Below are positions 34,567 to 43,729 of a stretch of 64,000 nucleotides of DNA, piece after piece. The notes below the pieces were generated by a model that was not told the origin of the DNA, searched no databases, and worked only from the letters and a program-made list of their open reading frames with translations. How positions within the stretch are numbered: the first letter of the stretch is position 1; the number at the start of each line of letters is the position of its first letter. A program made the translations under genes and the position numbers. The stretch is from Streptomyces tuirus (lineage in GTDB: Bacteria > Actinomycetota > Actinomycetes > Streptomycetales > Streptomycetaceae): contig JAGTPG010000002.1 of the NCBI GenBank assembly GCA_018195615.1, positions 3,476,501-3,540,500 of the forward strand. Reading direction: 5' to 3'.

Positions 34567-36179
34567 GTGAACGACCCCCAGCTGAACGACATGGCGAGTC
34601 GCGCCGGGAAGTGGCTCGGACGCGCCGGGGCCATGCCCGAGCGGCACACCGCGGCCGTCGTCGCGGACCGGTTCGACCGGATCACCTGGCGCGACACCTA
34701 CGAGCAGTCGGCCGGACTGCGGGAGCTGGCCGAGGAGCTGGGCGCGCGCTGGGACCACGCCGCCGACCTGCTGACCGACGTGTTCCTGGCCGCGTACAAG
34801 GCCGGTCCGCGGCTTCGCGAGCCCGCGGAGATGGACCCAGCGCGGCTGGTCCACCACCAGGTCGTCAGCGCGCTCGTGCAGTCGCCGGAGTTCGGCGAAC
34901 TGCACCGGGAGACGGCCGGCGACCCGTACGCCGCCGCCATGGCCGTACTCGCCCAGGCCGGCGCGCTGCGCGGGCTGCTGGAGCGCACCCGGGAGGCCCG
35001 GGAACGGGGCGAGCGGGCGAGGCAGGGCGAGTCGGACGCCGAGCGCGCGGCGGCCGAGGTCGGTGAGGCGCTCAGGCGGGCCGCCGACGAGGCCGGTGAG
35101 GACGGCACCGTGCCCCGCCCCGCCGCCGACGCCGTGGAGCGGGCGATCGAGGCGGCCGAGGGCGCGGAGGCCGCCGCGCGGCGGGCCGCCCTGGACGCCG
35201 GGCAGGCCCTCGCGGCGGCGGCGCCCGGTGTCCGTGGCGCGGCGGGGAGCGCGGCGGCGCAGGCGGCGCGGGCCGTACGGCAGGAGGGCGCGTTGCTGCG
35301 GGCCTGGGGCGTCGGGTCCGGTGAGCTGGAGCGGATGCCGTTCGCGGAGCGTGCCCGGCTCGCGGAGCGGCTGCGCACCGGCCGTCTCGCCCGGTGGGCC
35401 GAGCTGATCGGCCGCTTCCGCCAGATGGCCAGAGGCGAGCGCGCCCGCAAGGTGGAGAACACCACCGGGGAACTGGTCGGCGTCACACTCGGCGACGACC
35501 TCTCCCGGGTCATCCCCTCGGAGCTGGCCCATCTCGGCCTGCCCGAGCTGCGTGCGGTGTTCGCCGTGCGCTACGCCGCCGGGGAGCTGATGCTCTACGA
35601 CAGCCGGGGAGAGCAGACCACCGGCCGGGGGCGATCATCGCCTGCGTGGACACCTCGCACTCCATGTACGAGGCGGGGCCCGGCGGAATCACCCGGGAGG
35701 CGTGGTCGAAGGCGTGTGCCCTGGCCCTGCTGGACCAGGCCCGGCACGCGGGCCGTGACTTCGTCGGCATCCTGTTCTCCGCCGCCGACCGGCTGCAGGT
35801 CTTCCGCTTCCCGGCCGGCGAGCCCGCCGGCATCGACCGGGTCCTCGACTTCGCGGAGACCTTCCTCGGTGGCGGCACCAGCTACCGGACGCCGCTGTCG
35901 GCGGCCGTCGGGCTGCTGGAGGAGGAGTTCGACGACGCCGCCCGCGGGCGGGGGGACATCGTGATGATCACCGACGACGACTGCGGTGTCACCGAGGCGT
36001 GGATGCGGCGCTGGAACGAGGCCAAGCAGCGGCTGGGCTTCCGGGTCTTCGGTGTGGTCGTCGGAGCCCCGCGGGTCGGCGAGGCCGGTTCGGCGCTGGA
36101 GGCCCTGTGCGACAACCTCCGCTCGGTCGAGGACTTCACGGACGTCCACGCCGCCGCGGACCTGTTCCGCGTGATCTGA
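34567..36179 (+). CDS. VWA-domain protein, RavA partner (ViaA-like); reading frame broken once
   Basis: About 537 residues. The N-terminal half is helical and very Ala/Glu/Arg-rich (likely coiled coil, about residues 130-240: LRGLLERTREARERGERARQ). The C-terminal third is a von Willebrand A domain with the metal-binding MIDAS motif DTSHS in IIACVDTSHSMYEA, then GILFSAADRLQVFRF, GGGTSYRTPLS and VMITDDDCGV. The frame changes at the ggggg run 35627-35631 (one G missing), before AIIACVD. Start GTG (VNDPQLNDMA). Four bases behind the RavA-type gene, it is clearly its operon partner. Its protein targets are unknown. Confidence 0.85.
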
Positions 36180-36208
36180 CCGGGCGGTACGCCCGGTCCG
36201 TCATCCCG

Positions 36209-37010
36209 TCACGCCGACTCGTTCAGCAGCCGGCTCAGATGCTCCCGCCCCGCGCCCAGCAGCCCGGGCAGTTCCGCCGCCGACTCGTACCACCGCTTCT
36301 CGTACTCCCAGCACAGCCAGCCGTCCCAGCCGTGCCGGGACAGGACCTCCACGCACTCGGCGAGGGGCAGGACGCCCGCGCCGAGCGGCAGCGGGGTGGT
36401 GTCCTCGGCGGAGGCGATGTCCTTGACCTGGACGTAGCCGAGGTGGGGGAGAGCGCCGCGTACGTCTCGGAGGGCTGTTCGCCGCCCAGCCAGGTGTGCA
36501 TCACGTCCCACAGGGCGCCCACCTGGCGGTGGCCGACCAGTCCGAGGACGCGCATAGCGTCGGCGGCGGTGCGGTGCGAGTCGTGGGTCTCCAGGAGGAC
36601 GCGGACGCCCAGGTCGTTCGCGTACTCGGCGGCCGTGCCGAGCCGCCGGGCGGCCGTCGCGTCGGCCTCCTCGGGGTCTGGACGTCCAGGTCGCCGCCGG
36701 GGAAGACCCGGATGTACGGGGCGCCGAGGTCACGGGCCAGGTCGAGGAGGGCGCGGATCTCGGCCAGGACGGGTTCGTCGTCGCCCGGGGCGGCGACCCG
36801 CGCGTATCCCGCGAGGCCCAGGATCTCTACGCCGGAGCCCTTGAACTCGGCCGCCACGTCCGACCGTTCAGCGGCACCGATGCCGGGGTGGACCGGTTCC
36901 TCCGGGTGGGCACGCAGCTCCACTCCGTGGTAGCCGTGCGCGGTCGCGAGTCGCAGGACGTCGGGCAGGGGCAGGCCGGGGACACCGAGGGTGGAGAACG
37001 CCAGCTTCAT
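36209..37010 (-). CDS. Sugar phosphate isomerase/epimerase (xylose-isomerase-like TIM barrel), frame broken twice
   Basis: About 268 residues. The N-terminal part reads MKLAFSTLGVPGLPLPDVLR, then HGYHGVELRAHPEEP and PYIRVFPGGD. The middle part (GVRVLLETHDSHRTAADAMR, GALWDVMHTWLGGEQP) holds the metal-binding Glu and Asp-x-x-His. The C-terminal part is GYVQVKDIASAEDT and GWLCWEYEKRWY, with the last Glu ligand. One base each appears missing at the gggg run 36673-36676 and the ggggg run 36445-36449. Members of this AP-endonuclease-2 family isomerise sugars or inositols; the substrate is unknown. It is convergent with the VWA gene. Confidence 0.82.
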
Positions 37011-37055
37011 GAGGACGGACCCTACCCGGCACCCCCGCCGGCGACTCCCCATTGG

Positions 37056-37988
37056 TCACTCGGGTGTTGCGTCGAGCTCCAGTCGCCAGTCCTGGCCGAC
37101 CAGGTCCTGGCCGAAGGAGCGGTGCGGTTTCTCGGCGACCAGTACGAAACCGTGGCGCTGGTAGATACGGCGGGCGGCGGCGAGGATGTCGTTGGTCCAC
37201 AGGACGATCTCGCGGTAGCCGGCCTCGCGGGCGAAGTCGACGACGGCCCCGACCAGCCGGTCCCCGATGCCCAGGCCGCGGGCGTCGGGCTCGACGAGCA
37301 GCAGCCGGAGCCGGGCCGCACCGGGTGCGTCGTCCCGTACGCACATGACGCACCCCACCGGCCGCCCGTCCAGCTCGGCGATCCAGGTCCGCTCCAGGTG
37401 CGGGTCGTGGTCCTCGCCGTACTCGGCGACGATCCGGGCGACCAGGCCCTCGTAGTCGAGGTTGAAGCCGTACTCGGCGGCGTACAGCGCGGCGTTGCGC
37501 TGCACGATCCAGCCGAGGTCGCCGGGGGCGGGCTCGCGCAGGACGACGTCCTCGGGGCGCGGGGCACGGCCCTCGCCGAGGAGCTCCCGGACGGTCTTCA
37601 GGGCCTCCGCCAGCCGCGGCCGGTCCTCGGCGCGCACGGTGTCCAGCAGCGCCCCGACCGACTCCCGGGCCCGTTCGTCGAGCAGCGCGGCGGCCTCCCG
37701 GCCGCGGGTGGTGAGCGTGATCCGCCGGCGGCGCGGGTCGGTCTCGGACGGGCCGCGCTCGACCAGCCCGTCCTCCTCGAACCTGTTCAGGATGCGAGTG
37801 AGGTACCCGGCGTCCAGATGCAGCTGGGCCCGCAGGTCGGCGGCGTCCGTGCGCGGCGCGTGCGCCAGCTCGTAGATCACGCGGGACTCGGTGAGGGTGT
37901 ACGGGGCGTAGAGGTGGCGGCCGTAGTCGAGCGCGCCGATGACGTTCGTGTAGAAGCGGTTGAAGGAGCGGATGTCCTGGACGGTCAT
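37056..37988 (-). CDS. MarR regulator fused to a GNAT acetyltransferase
   Basis: About 310 residues with two domains. Residues 1-145 are a MarR winged helix (LTESRVIYELAHAP, DLRAQLHLDAGYLTRILNRF, wing DPRRRRITLTTRGREA). Residues 155-310 are a GNAT domain (EPAPGDLGWIVQRNAALY, LLLVEPDARGLGIGDRLVGA, LWTNDILAAARRIYQRHGF). The fusion is frequent in Actinobacteria, but its acetyl acceptor is unknown. The ATG at 37988 (MTVQDIRSF) is chosen; the next codon candidate two positions upstream is TTG. Just upstream lie overlapping inverted repeats that could be its own operator. Confidence 0.88.
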   Translation of the reverse strand: MTVQDIRSFNRFYTNVIGALDYGRHLYAPYTLTESRVIYELAHAPRTDAADLRAQLHLDAGYLTRILNRFEEDGLVERGPSETDPRRRRITLTTRGREAAALLDERARESVGALLDTVRAEDRPRLAEALKTVRELLGEGRAPRPEDVVLREPAPGDLGWIVQRNAALYAAEYGFNLDYEGLVARIVAEYGEDHDPHLERTWIAELDGRPVGCVMCVRDDAPGAARLRLLLVEPDARGLGIGDRLVGAVVDFAREAGYREIVLWTNDILAAARRIYQRHGFVLVAEKPHRSFGQDLVGQDWRLELDATPE

Positions 37989-38009
37989 GGCCAAGCCCCG
38001 GATGTTCGA

Positions 38010-38033
38010 CTCTGATATTTGACTCAGTCAGAG
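38010..38033. promoter_or_regulatory. Overlapping palindromes upstream of the MarR-GNAT gene
   Basis: CTCTGA (38010-38015) and TCAGAG (38028-38033) form an inverted repeat, and TGACTCAGTCA (38020-38030) is a perfect 11-bp palindrome nested within it. They lie 22-45 bp before the start, where a MarR dimer would repress its own gene. Confidence 0.5.
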
Positions 38034-38243
38034 ATACCGATGGGGCCGAGCCTAGACCGCCGGAACGCCCCGGGCCAGTCCTCGTTCGCCGCCGCCCGGT
38101 AGACGCACACAGGCACTCGGTGATCACGATGCGCAGGGGACTCACTCCGCTTTCCGCGCTCGACCCGCTCGGGCGAGGGGCCAGCGGTGTCACGCCCGGG
38201 GCGAACACCCGCGTACGGCCGGTGGTCGGGGCAGCGTCCGCTC

Positions 38244-38922
38244 ATGGTGTCCCGGAAGACGACGGCCGTGTACGACGAACACGCGGACTGGTACAACGAG
38301 TTCATGTCACCCGCCGCCGGCGGCGACTACATCCGGCGCGTCCATGCCACCCTCGGCGACCTGCTCGGCCCCGGAGACGGAGGCCGCTGCCTCGACGTCT
38401 GCTGCGGCACGGGCGCCCACGCCGCCGCCCTCGCCGGCCTCGGCTGGACCCCGGTCGGCGTCGACCTCTCCCGCAACCAGCTGCGCCACGCCGCCCACCG
38501 CCTCCCGTGGCCGTCGCCGACGCGACCGCCCTCCCCCTGGCCGACGGTTCGGTACCCGCCGCGGTGTGCGTCCTGGCCAGCACGGACGTCCCCGACTACG
38601 GCGCGGTGCTGCGCGAGATCGCCCGGGTGCTGGCCCCGGCGGCCGTTTCGTCCACCTGGGCTGCCACCCGTGCTTCGTCGGGGCCTTCGCCGACCGCCGC
38701 GACCCGTCCCGGACCGTGATCGACTCCGGCTACGCCGACCGGTCCCGCACCTTCGCCTCCTGGAACACCACCGGCGTACGCGCCCGCCTCGGCGCCTGGC
38801 ACATCCCGCTGTCCGACCTCCTCAACGGGGCGACGGCAGCGGGCCTGCGCATCGAACGCACGGCGGAGGCGGGGCCGGACGGGGTGCCGGATCTGTTCGG
38901 GTTCGCCGGGGTGAAGGCGTAG
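38244..38922 (+). CDS. Class I SAM-dependent methyltransferase, frame broken twice
   Basis: About 227 residues. The SAM-binding motif I is CLDVCCGTGAHAAALAGLG, followed by VGVDLSRNQL. Motif IV lies around VCVLASTDVPDYGAVL, with REIARVLAPGGRFVHLG after it. The C-terminal part (WNTTGVRARLGAWHIPLSDL) is typical of UbiE/MenG-like enzymes. One C each appears missing at 38503-38505 (before VAVADATALPLADG) and at the cccc run 38634-38637. The start MVSRKTTAVYDEHADWYNEF is the natural family start. The methyl acceptor is unknown. It stands divergently from the MarR-GNAT gene. Confidence 0.82.
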
Positions 38923-38960
38923 CCGGGCGTCCGCGTTCGATGCGGCTGCGGGCCCGTCGT

Positions 38961-39042
38961 GGCCGGTCGCGCAGTTCCCCGCGCCCCTGTAAGGGCGCCA
39001 CCTGCACGGACCCAAGGGGCGCGGGGAACTGCGCGACCGGCC
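38961..39042. repeat. Perfect 28-bp inverted repeat of the dispersed Streptomyces type
   Basis: The arms (38961-38988 and 39015-39042) begin GGCCGGTCGCGCAGTTCCCC and are exact complements, separated by 26 bp. I know this sequence as a widely dispersed intergenic palindrome of Streptomyces chromosomes. It lies between the convergent methyltransferase and LacI genes and could act as a bidirectional terminator. A fragment of the same core (CCCCGCGCCCCTA) recurs at 59410. Confidence 0.85.
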
Positions 39043-39076
39043 CCCACCGGCCCGCGGACGGCATCGGTCGGCCCGG

Positions 39077-39111
39077 GCAGCAACACCCAGGACCGCAGCA
39101 ACACCCAGGAC
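39077..39111. repeat. Tandem 17-bp direct repeat
   Basis: GCAGCAACACCCAGGAC occurs at 39077-39093 and again at 39095-39111, one base apart, between the large palindrome and the end of the LacI gene. No function is evident. Confidence 0.85.
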
Positions 39112-40157
39112 TCAGGAAACCCGCGGCCCCCGGAGGACCCCCGCACCATCAACTCCCCCGCACCGAGGCGATACCCCCGGGCGGCGCCTCCTCCCGCCCC
39201 ATCGCGATCCGCCCGGCCCGCGCCCCGGCCTCCGCCAACGGCAACCGCACCGTCGTGAGCGAAGGCACCGCGTCGATGCTGAACGGCAGATCGTCGAACC
39301 CCGCCACCGACACGTCCTCCGGAATCCGCAGCCCGGAATCCCGCAGCGCCGCACACGCCCCAGTGCGACGGAGTCGTTCGCGGCGACGACCGCCGTCAGC
39401 GACGGATCACGCCGCAGCAGCTCCAGCGTCGCCTCGTAGCCGGACCGCCGGTCGTAGCGCCCGTGCACCGTCCACCTCGGGTCCTCCTCGATGCCGTGCG
39501 CGGCCAGCGCGGCCCGGTGGCCCTCCAGCCGGTGCCGGGTCGTCGTCCGTTCCTCCGGCCCCGCGATGTACCCCAGCCGCCGGTGCCCCAGCCCGATCAG
39601 GTGCTCGGTGAGCTCCTGCCCGCCCCCGCGGTTGTCGAAGGTCAGCGCGATCGCCCCGGTCTCCGGTGCCGGCGGGCGCCCGCACAGCACCACCCGGGTC
39701 CCGGCGTCCGTCAGCTTGCGCACCTTCGCGTCCATGGCCGCCTTGTGCGCCGCGTCCTCGATCGCCCCACCGGTCAGCACCACGGCCGCCGCCCGCTGCC
39801 GCTGCAACAGGGTGAGGTAGGTGAGCTCGCGCTCGGGGAGCCGCCCGTGTTGCAGACCACCGCGAGCCGCTCGCCGCCCGCGCGGCCGCCCGGTCCGCCG
39901 ATCTCGGCCTGGATCGCGCTCGCCATGATCCCGAAGAACGGGTCGGCGATGTCGTTCACCAGGATCCCGACCAGGTCGGAGGTGGCGGCGGCCAGGGCGC
40001 TCGCGGGCCCGTTGAGCACGTAGTCCAGCTCGTCCACGGCCTTCAGCACCCGCTCCCGGGTGGAGGCGGCCACGGGGTAGTTCCCGTTCAGCACGCGCGA
40101 CACCGTCGCGGGCGAGACCTGCGCGCGGGCCGCCACGTCCGCCAGGGTCACCGTCAT
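39112..40157 (-). CDS. LacI-family regulator of the downstream sugar operon, frame broken at least twice
   Basis: About 345-350 residues. The HTH is VTLADVAARAQVSPATVSRVL, the hinge YVLNGPASALAAATSDL, and the effector domain starts LVGILVNDIADPFFGIM. Further pieces are AAVVLTGGAIEDAA, GHRRLGYIAGPEERT, AVVAANDSVALG, and, in a third frame, RIPEDVSVAGFDDLPFSID. One base is missing at the gggg run 39835-39838 and one at 39358-39361. Without further corrections the protein stops at 39149; correcting the ccccc runs at 39155 and 39127 would restore GELMVRGSS and a stop at 39112. Start ATG follows GGAGGACGACGAG. It is divergent from the oxidoreductase operon and its likely repressor. Confidence 0.82.
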
Positions 40158-40494
40158 CTCGTCGTCCTCCGGTCGCGCATCTTGTCGTCCGCCCTCGTAC
40201 ACATCCAGACCTGCGGCCTCGGTTCCGATGGACCTGAAGCCCTCTTCCCTGCGGACCATTGGCACTGGTACCGACGGACCTGTGGCCCTGGTCCCGATCG
40301 ACCCATGGCCATGGTTCCGAGCAGACCTTAAGCCCCCGACCCCCTGTTGTTCGCCCCCTCGAACAACTCGTCCTGGTCACGGTCTTGTCCGGACCGCGGT
40401 TCAGAGGCTAGCTTCTCCCTGTATAGAAAGCGCTTGCTGTAACGCTCACCAGTCGGGCGTACGCGGCGCGACGACCGCGTACGAAGGGAACGAC
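40158..40494. promoter_or_regulatory. Divergent control region between LacI gene and sugar operon
   Basis: This 337-bp region has two notable parts. A degenerate 23-bp repeat family fills 40219-40335. Nearer the operon, GAAAGCGCTTGC (40426-40437), with the palindrome AAGCGCTT at its centre, is a typical LacI-family operator and lies about 60 bp before the oxidoreductase start. No gene is visible. Confidence 0.65.
40219..40335. repeat. Degenerate 23-bp tandem repeat
   Basis: The unit follows the pattern TGGT-x-CCGA-xx-GACC-(3-4 bases)-GGCC or AGCCC. Copies lie at 40266-40288, 40289-40311 and 40312-40335 end to end, with one more at 40219-40242. The period is not a multiple of three, and base changes are scattered, so it is not coding. 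Confidence 0.6.
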
Positions 40495-41646
40495 GTGACA
40501 CGCAAGACGGTGCGTATCGCCATGAACGGCGTGACCGGGCGCATGGGCTACCGCCAGCACCTGGTCCGCTCCATCCTCGCCCTCCGTGACCAGGGCGGTC
40601 TCGACCTCGGCGACGGCAACGTGCTGTGGCCCGAGCCGATCCTGGTCGGACGCCGTGAGCACGCGCTGAAGGCGCTGGCCGAGCAGCACGGGCTGGAGCA
40701 CGTCTCGACCGACCTGGACGCGGTCCTCGCCGACGAGACGGTCGACATCTACTTCGACTCCCAGGTCACCTCCGCGCGCGAGGAGGCCATCAAGAAGGCC
40801 ATCGCCGCGGGCAAGCACATCTACACCGAGAAGCCGACGGCGACGGGCCTCGACGGCGCCCTGGAACTCGCCCGGCTGGCGAACGAGGCCGGCGTCAAGC
40901 ACGGCGTCGTCCAGGACAAGCTGTTCCTCCCCGGCCTGCTGAAGCTGAAGCGCCTCATCGACGGCGGCTTCTTCGGCCGGATCCTGTCCGTGCGCGGCGA
41001 GTTCGGCTACTGGGTCTTCGAGGGCGACTGGCAGGCCGCCCAGCGCCCGTCCTGGAACTACCGGGCCGAGGACGGCGGCGGCATCGTCGTCGACATGTTC
41101 CCGCACTGGGAGTACGTGCTGCACGAGCTGTTCGGCCGCGTGAAGTCGGTCCAGGCGATCGCCACCACGCACATCCCGCAGCGCTGGGACGAGAACGGCA
41201 AGCCCTACGACGCCACGGCCGACGACGCCGCGTACGGCGTCTTCGAGCTGGACGGCGGCGCGATCGCCCAGATCAACTCCTCCTGGGCCGTCCGCGTCAA
41301 CCGCGACGAGCTGGTGGAGTTCCAGGTGGACGGCACGGAGGGCTCGGCGGTGGCGGGGCTCAGGAACTGCCGGGTGCAGCACAGGAGCGCCACCCCCAAG
41401 CCGGTCTGGAACCCGGACATCCCCGCCACGGAGGTCTTCCGCGACCAGTGGCAGGAGGTCCCGGACAACGCCGAGTTCGACAACGGCTTCAAGGCCCAGT
41501 GGGAGCTGTTCCTCAAGCACGTCTACGCCGACGCCCCCTACCACTGGGACCTGCTGGCCGGTGCCCGCGGTGTCCAGCTCGCCGAGCTGGGCCTGAAGTC
41601 CTCGGCCGAGGGCCGCCGCCTCGACGTCCCGGAGATCTCGCTGTGA
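40495..41646 (+). CDS. Gfo/Idh/MocA-family oxidoreductase
   Basis: A 383-residue NAD(P)-dependent oxidoreductase. The dinucleotide-binding N-terminus reads VRIAMNGVTGRMGYRQHLVR; the catalytic motif EKPTATG (Glu-Lys-Pro) is present; the substrate domain includes GYWVFEGDWQAAQRPSWNYR and DMFPHWEYVL. It starts at GTG (VTRKTVRIAM) behind GAAGGGAA. Its stop overlaps the next gene (GTGA). With the DUF993 and isomerase genes it forms a three-gene operon, suggesting oxidation of an unusual sugar or inositol, followed by cleavage and isomerisation. The substrate is unknown. Confidence 0.88.
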   Translation: MTRKTVRIAMNGVTGRMGYRQHLVRSILALRDQGGLDLGDGNVLWPEPILVGRREHALKALAEQHGLEHVSTDLDAVLADETVDIYFDSQVTSAREEAIKKAIAAGKHIYTEKPTATGLDGALELARLANEAGVKHGVVQDKLFLPGLLKLKRLIDGGFFGRILSVRGEFGYWVFEGDWQAAQRPSWNYRAEDGGGIVVDMFPHWEYVLHELFGRVKSVQAIATTHIPQRWDENGKPYDATADDAAYGVFELDGGAIAQINSSWAVRVNRDELVEFQVDGTEGSAVAGLRNCRVQHRSATPKPVWNPDIPATEVFRDQWQEVPDNAEFDNGFKAQWELFLKHVYADAPYHWDLLAGARGVQLAELGLKSSAEGRRLDVPEISL

Positions 41647-42812
41647 CCATCCGACTCCCGGGCAGCGACGGGGCGTTGCGGACGTACGAACCCCGCACCG
41701 AGCCCCTCGCCGTGTCCCCCGGCACGCCCTTCACCTCCCGTACGGTCTTCTCGGCGGCGCACGTCGTCGCGGACCCGTACGCGGACGTCTCCCCCGACTC
41801 GCCCGCCGCGGTCGACTGGGACGCCACGCTCGCCTTCCGCCGTCATCTGTGGTCGCACGGGCTGGGCGTCGCCGAGGCCATGGACACCGCCCAGCGCGGG
41901 ATGGGCCTGGACTGGGCGGGCGCGGCGGAGCTGATCCGCCGGTCGGCGGCGGAGGCGAAGTCGGTCGGCGGGCTGATCGCCTGCGGCGTGGGCACGGACC
42001 AGCTGTCCGTCACCGAGGTCGGCTACCCGTACGGCCTGGCGGAGATCCGGGCAGCGTACGAGGAACAGCTCGCGGTCGTCGAGGAGTCGGGCGCGCGGGC
42101 GATCCTGATGGCCTCACGGGCCCTTGCGGCGGTCGCCAAGAGGCCGGAGGACTATCTGGAGGTCTACGGGCATCTGCTCCGCCAGGCGTCCGAGCCGGTG
42201 ATCCTGCACTGGCTGGGCCCGATGTTCGACCCCGCGCTGGAGGGTTACTGGGGCGCCACGGACCTGGACGCCGCGACCCGCACGTTCCTGGACGTCATCG
42301 CCGCCCATCCGGACAAGGTCGACGGCATCAAGGTCTCCCTGCTGGACGCCCAGCGCGAGATCGACATCCGCCGCCGGCTGCCGCAGGGCGTCCGCTGCTA
42401 CACGGGCGACGACTTCAACTACCCCGAGCTGATCGCGGGCGACGAGCAGGGCTTCAGCCACGCCCTGCTGGGCATCTTCGACCCGCTGGGACCGCTGGCG
42501 GCGCAGGCGGTGCGGGTGCTCGACACGGGGGACGTCAAGGGATTCCGGGAGTTGCTGGACCCGACGGTCGAGCTGTCCCGGCACCTCTTCCAGACCCCCA
42601 CCCGCTTCTACAAGACGGGCGTGGTGTTCCTGGCCTGGCTGGCCGGACACCAGTCGCACTTCACGATGGTCGGCGGCCTGCAGTCGGCCCGCTCGCTGCC
42701 GCACTTCGCGAAGGCGTACGAACTGGCCGACGGGCTGGGCCTGTTCCCCGACCCGAAGCGGGCGGAGGAGCGGATGAAGACCCTGCTGAGCGTGTACGGA
42801 GTGGACCAGTGA
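41643..42812 (+). CDS. DUF993-family protein, dihydrodipicolinate-synthase-like TIM barrel
   Basis: A 389-residue protein of the DUF993 family, related to class I aldolases of the DapA type. Landmarks are SRTVFSAAHVVADPYADVSP, RRHLWSHGLGVAEAMDTAQRG, ARAILMASRALAAVA, LHWLGPMFDPALEGYWGATD, and DGIKVSLLDAQREIDIRRRL, where the lysine in GIKVS is placed like the Schiff-base lysine of the superfamily. Starts at GTG (VTIRLPGSDGAL), overlapping the oxidoreductase stop, and its own stop overlaps the isomerase start. It is probably the aldolase step of the operon; the reaction has not been shown for this family as far as I know. Confidence 0.85.
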   Translation: MTIRLPGSDGALRTYEPRTEPLAVSPGTPFTSRTVFSAAHVVADPYADVSPDSPAAVDWDATLAFRRHLWSHGLGVAEAMDTAQRGMGLDWAGAAELIRRSAAEAKSVGGLIACGVGTDQLSVTEVGYPYGLAEIRAAYEEQLAVVEESGARAILMASRALAAVAKRPEDYLEVYGHLLRQASEPVILHWLGPMFDPALEGYWGATDLDAATRTFLDVIAAHPDKVDGIKVSLLDAQREIDIRRRLPQGVRCYTGDDFNYPELIAGDEQGFSHALLGIFDPLGPLAAQAVRVLDTGDVKGFRELLDPTVELSRHLFQTPTRFYKTGVVFLAWLAGHQSHFTMVGGLQSARSLPHFAKAYELADGLGLFPDPKRAEERMKTLLSVYGVDQ

Positions 42813-43645
42813 GCACAGCGGAGCTGGAGCGCTTCTCCATCAACCAGATGACGGTGAAGCAGCTGTCGATGCCGGAACTCGTCGAGGCGTGCGGGGAGCT
42901 GGGCGTCCGCAACGTCGGCCTGTGGCGCGAGCCGGTCCAGTCGTACGGCCTGGAGGCCACGGCGAAGCTGGTGCGGGACGCGGGGCTGACGGTGACAACG
43001 TTGTGCCGGGGCGGCTTCTTCACGGCGATCGACCCGCAGGAGCGTTCCCGGGCCCTGGCCGACAACCGCCGGGCGATCGACGAGGCGGCGACGCTCGGCA
43101 CGGACACCCTGGTCCTGGTCTCGGGGGGTCTCCCGGCCGGCTCCAAGGACCTGCACGGCGCGCGGGAACGCATCGCGGACGCGCTGGCGGAGCTCGGCCC
43201 GTACGCGGAGGGGCACGGCGTCCGCCTGGCGATCGAGCCGCTGCACCCGATGTACGCCTCCGACCGCTGCGTGGTGTCGACGCTGGCCCAGGCTCTGGAC
43301 CTGGCCGAACGCTTCCCGGCCCGCCAGGTCGGCGTCACCGTCGACACCTACCACATCTGGTGGGACGACACCGCTCCCGCGCAGATCGCCCGGGCCGGTG
43401 CGGGCGGCCGTATCCACACCTTCCAGCTCGCCGACTGGACGACCCCGCTCCCGGAGGGCGTGCTGACCGGCCGCGGCCAGATCGGCGACGGCTCGATCGA
43501 CATGCGGGAGTGGAAGGCGTACGTGGAAGCGGCCGGCTACACGGGTGCCGTCGAAGTCGAGCTGTTCAACGACGGGTTGTGGGCACGGGACGGGCGGGAG
43601 GTGCTGGCGGAGACGGCGGCGAGGTTCGTCGAGCACGCCCTGTAG
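42809..43645 (+). CDS. Sugar phosphate isomerase/epimerase (xylose-isomerase-like TIM barrel)
   Basis: A 278-residue metal-dependent TIM barrel. The N-terminus is VSTAELERFSINQMTVKQLS. The metal and substrate positions are RLAIEPLHPMYASDRCVVST (Glu), VGVTVDTYHIWWDD (Asp and His), RIHTFQLADW, and GAVEVELFNDGLW (last Glu). Starts at GTG overlapping the preceding stop, so all three operon genes are translationally coupled. Probable role: isomerising the oxidised sugar made by the Gfo/Idh enzyme. A 15-bp direct repeat (GTCGAGCACGCCCTG) straddles its stop codon. Confidence 0.87.
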   Translation: MSTAELERFSINQMTVKQLSMPELVEACGELGVRNVGLWREPVQSYGLEATAKLVRDAGLTVTTLCRGGFFTAIDPQERSRALADNRRAIDEAATLGTDTLVLVSGGLPAGSKDLHGARERIADALAELGPYAEGHGVRLAIEPLHPMYASDRCVVSTLAQALDLAERFPARQVGVTVDTYHIWWDDTAPAQIARAGAGGRIHTFQLADWTTPLPEGVLTGRGQIGDGSIDMREWKAYVEAAGYTGAVEVELFNDGLWARDGREVLAETAARFVEHAL

Positions 43646-43729
43646 GTCGAGCACGCCCTGCGGTACGACGGGGCCCTGCGCCGGGTACGGTGCACTACCA
43701 CCCGACGCGGGGCCGCTTGCGCGCCCGGC

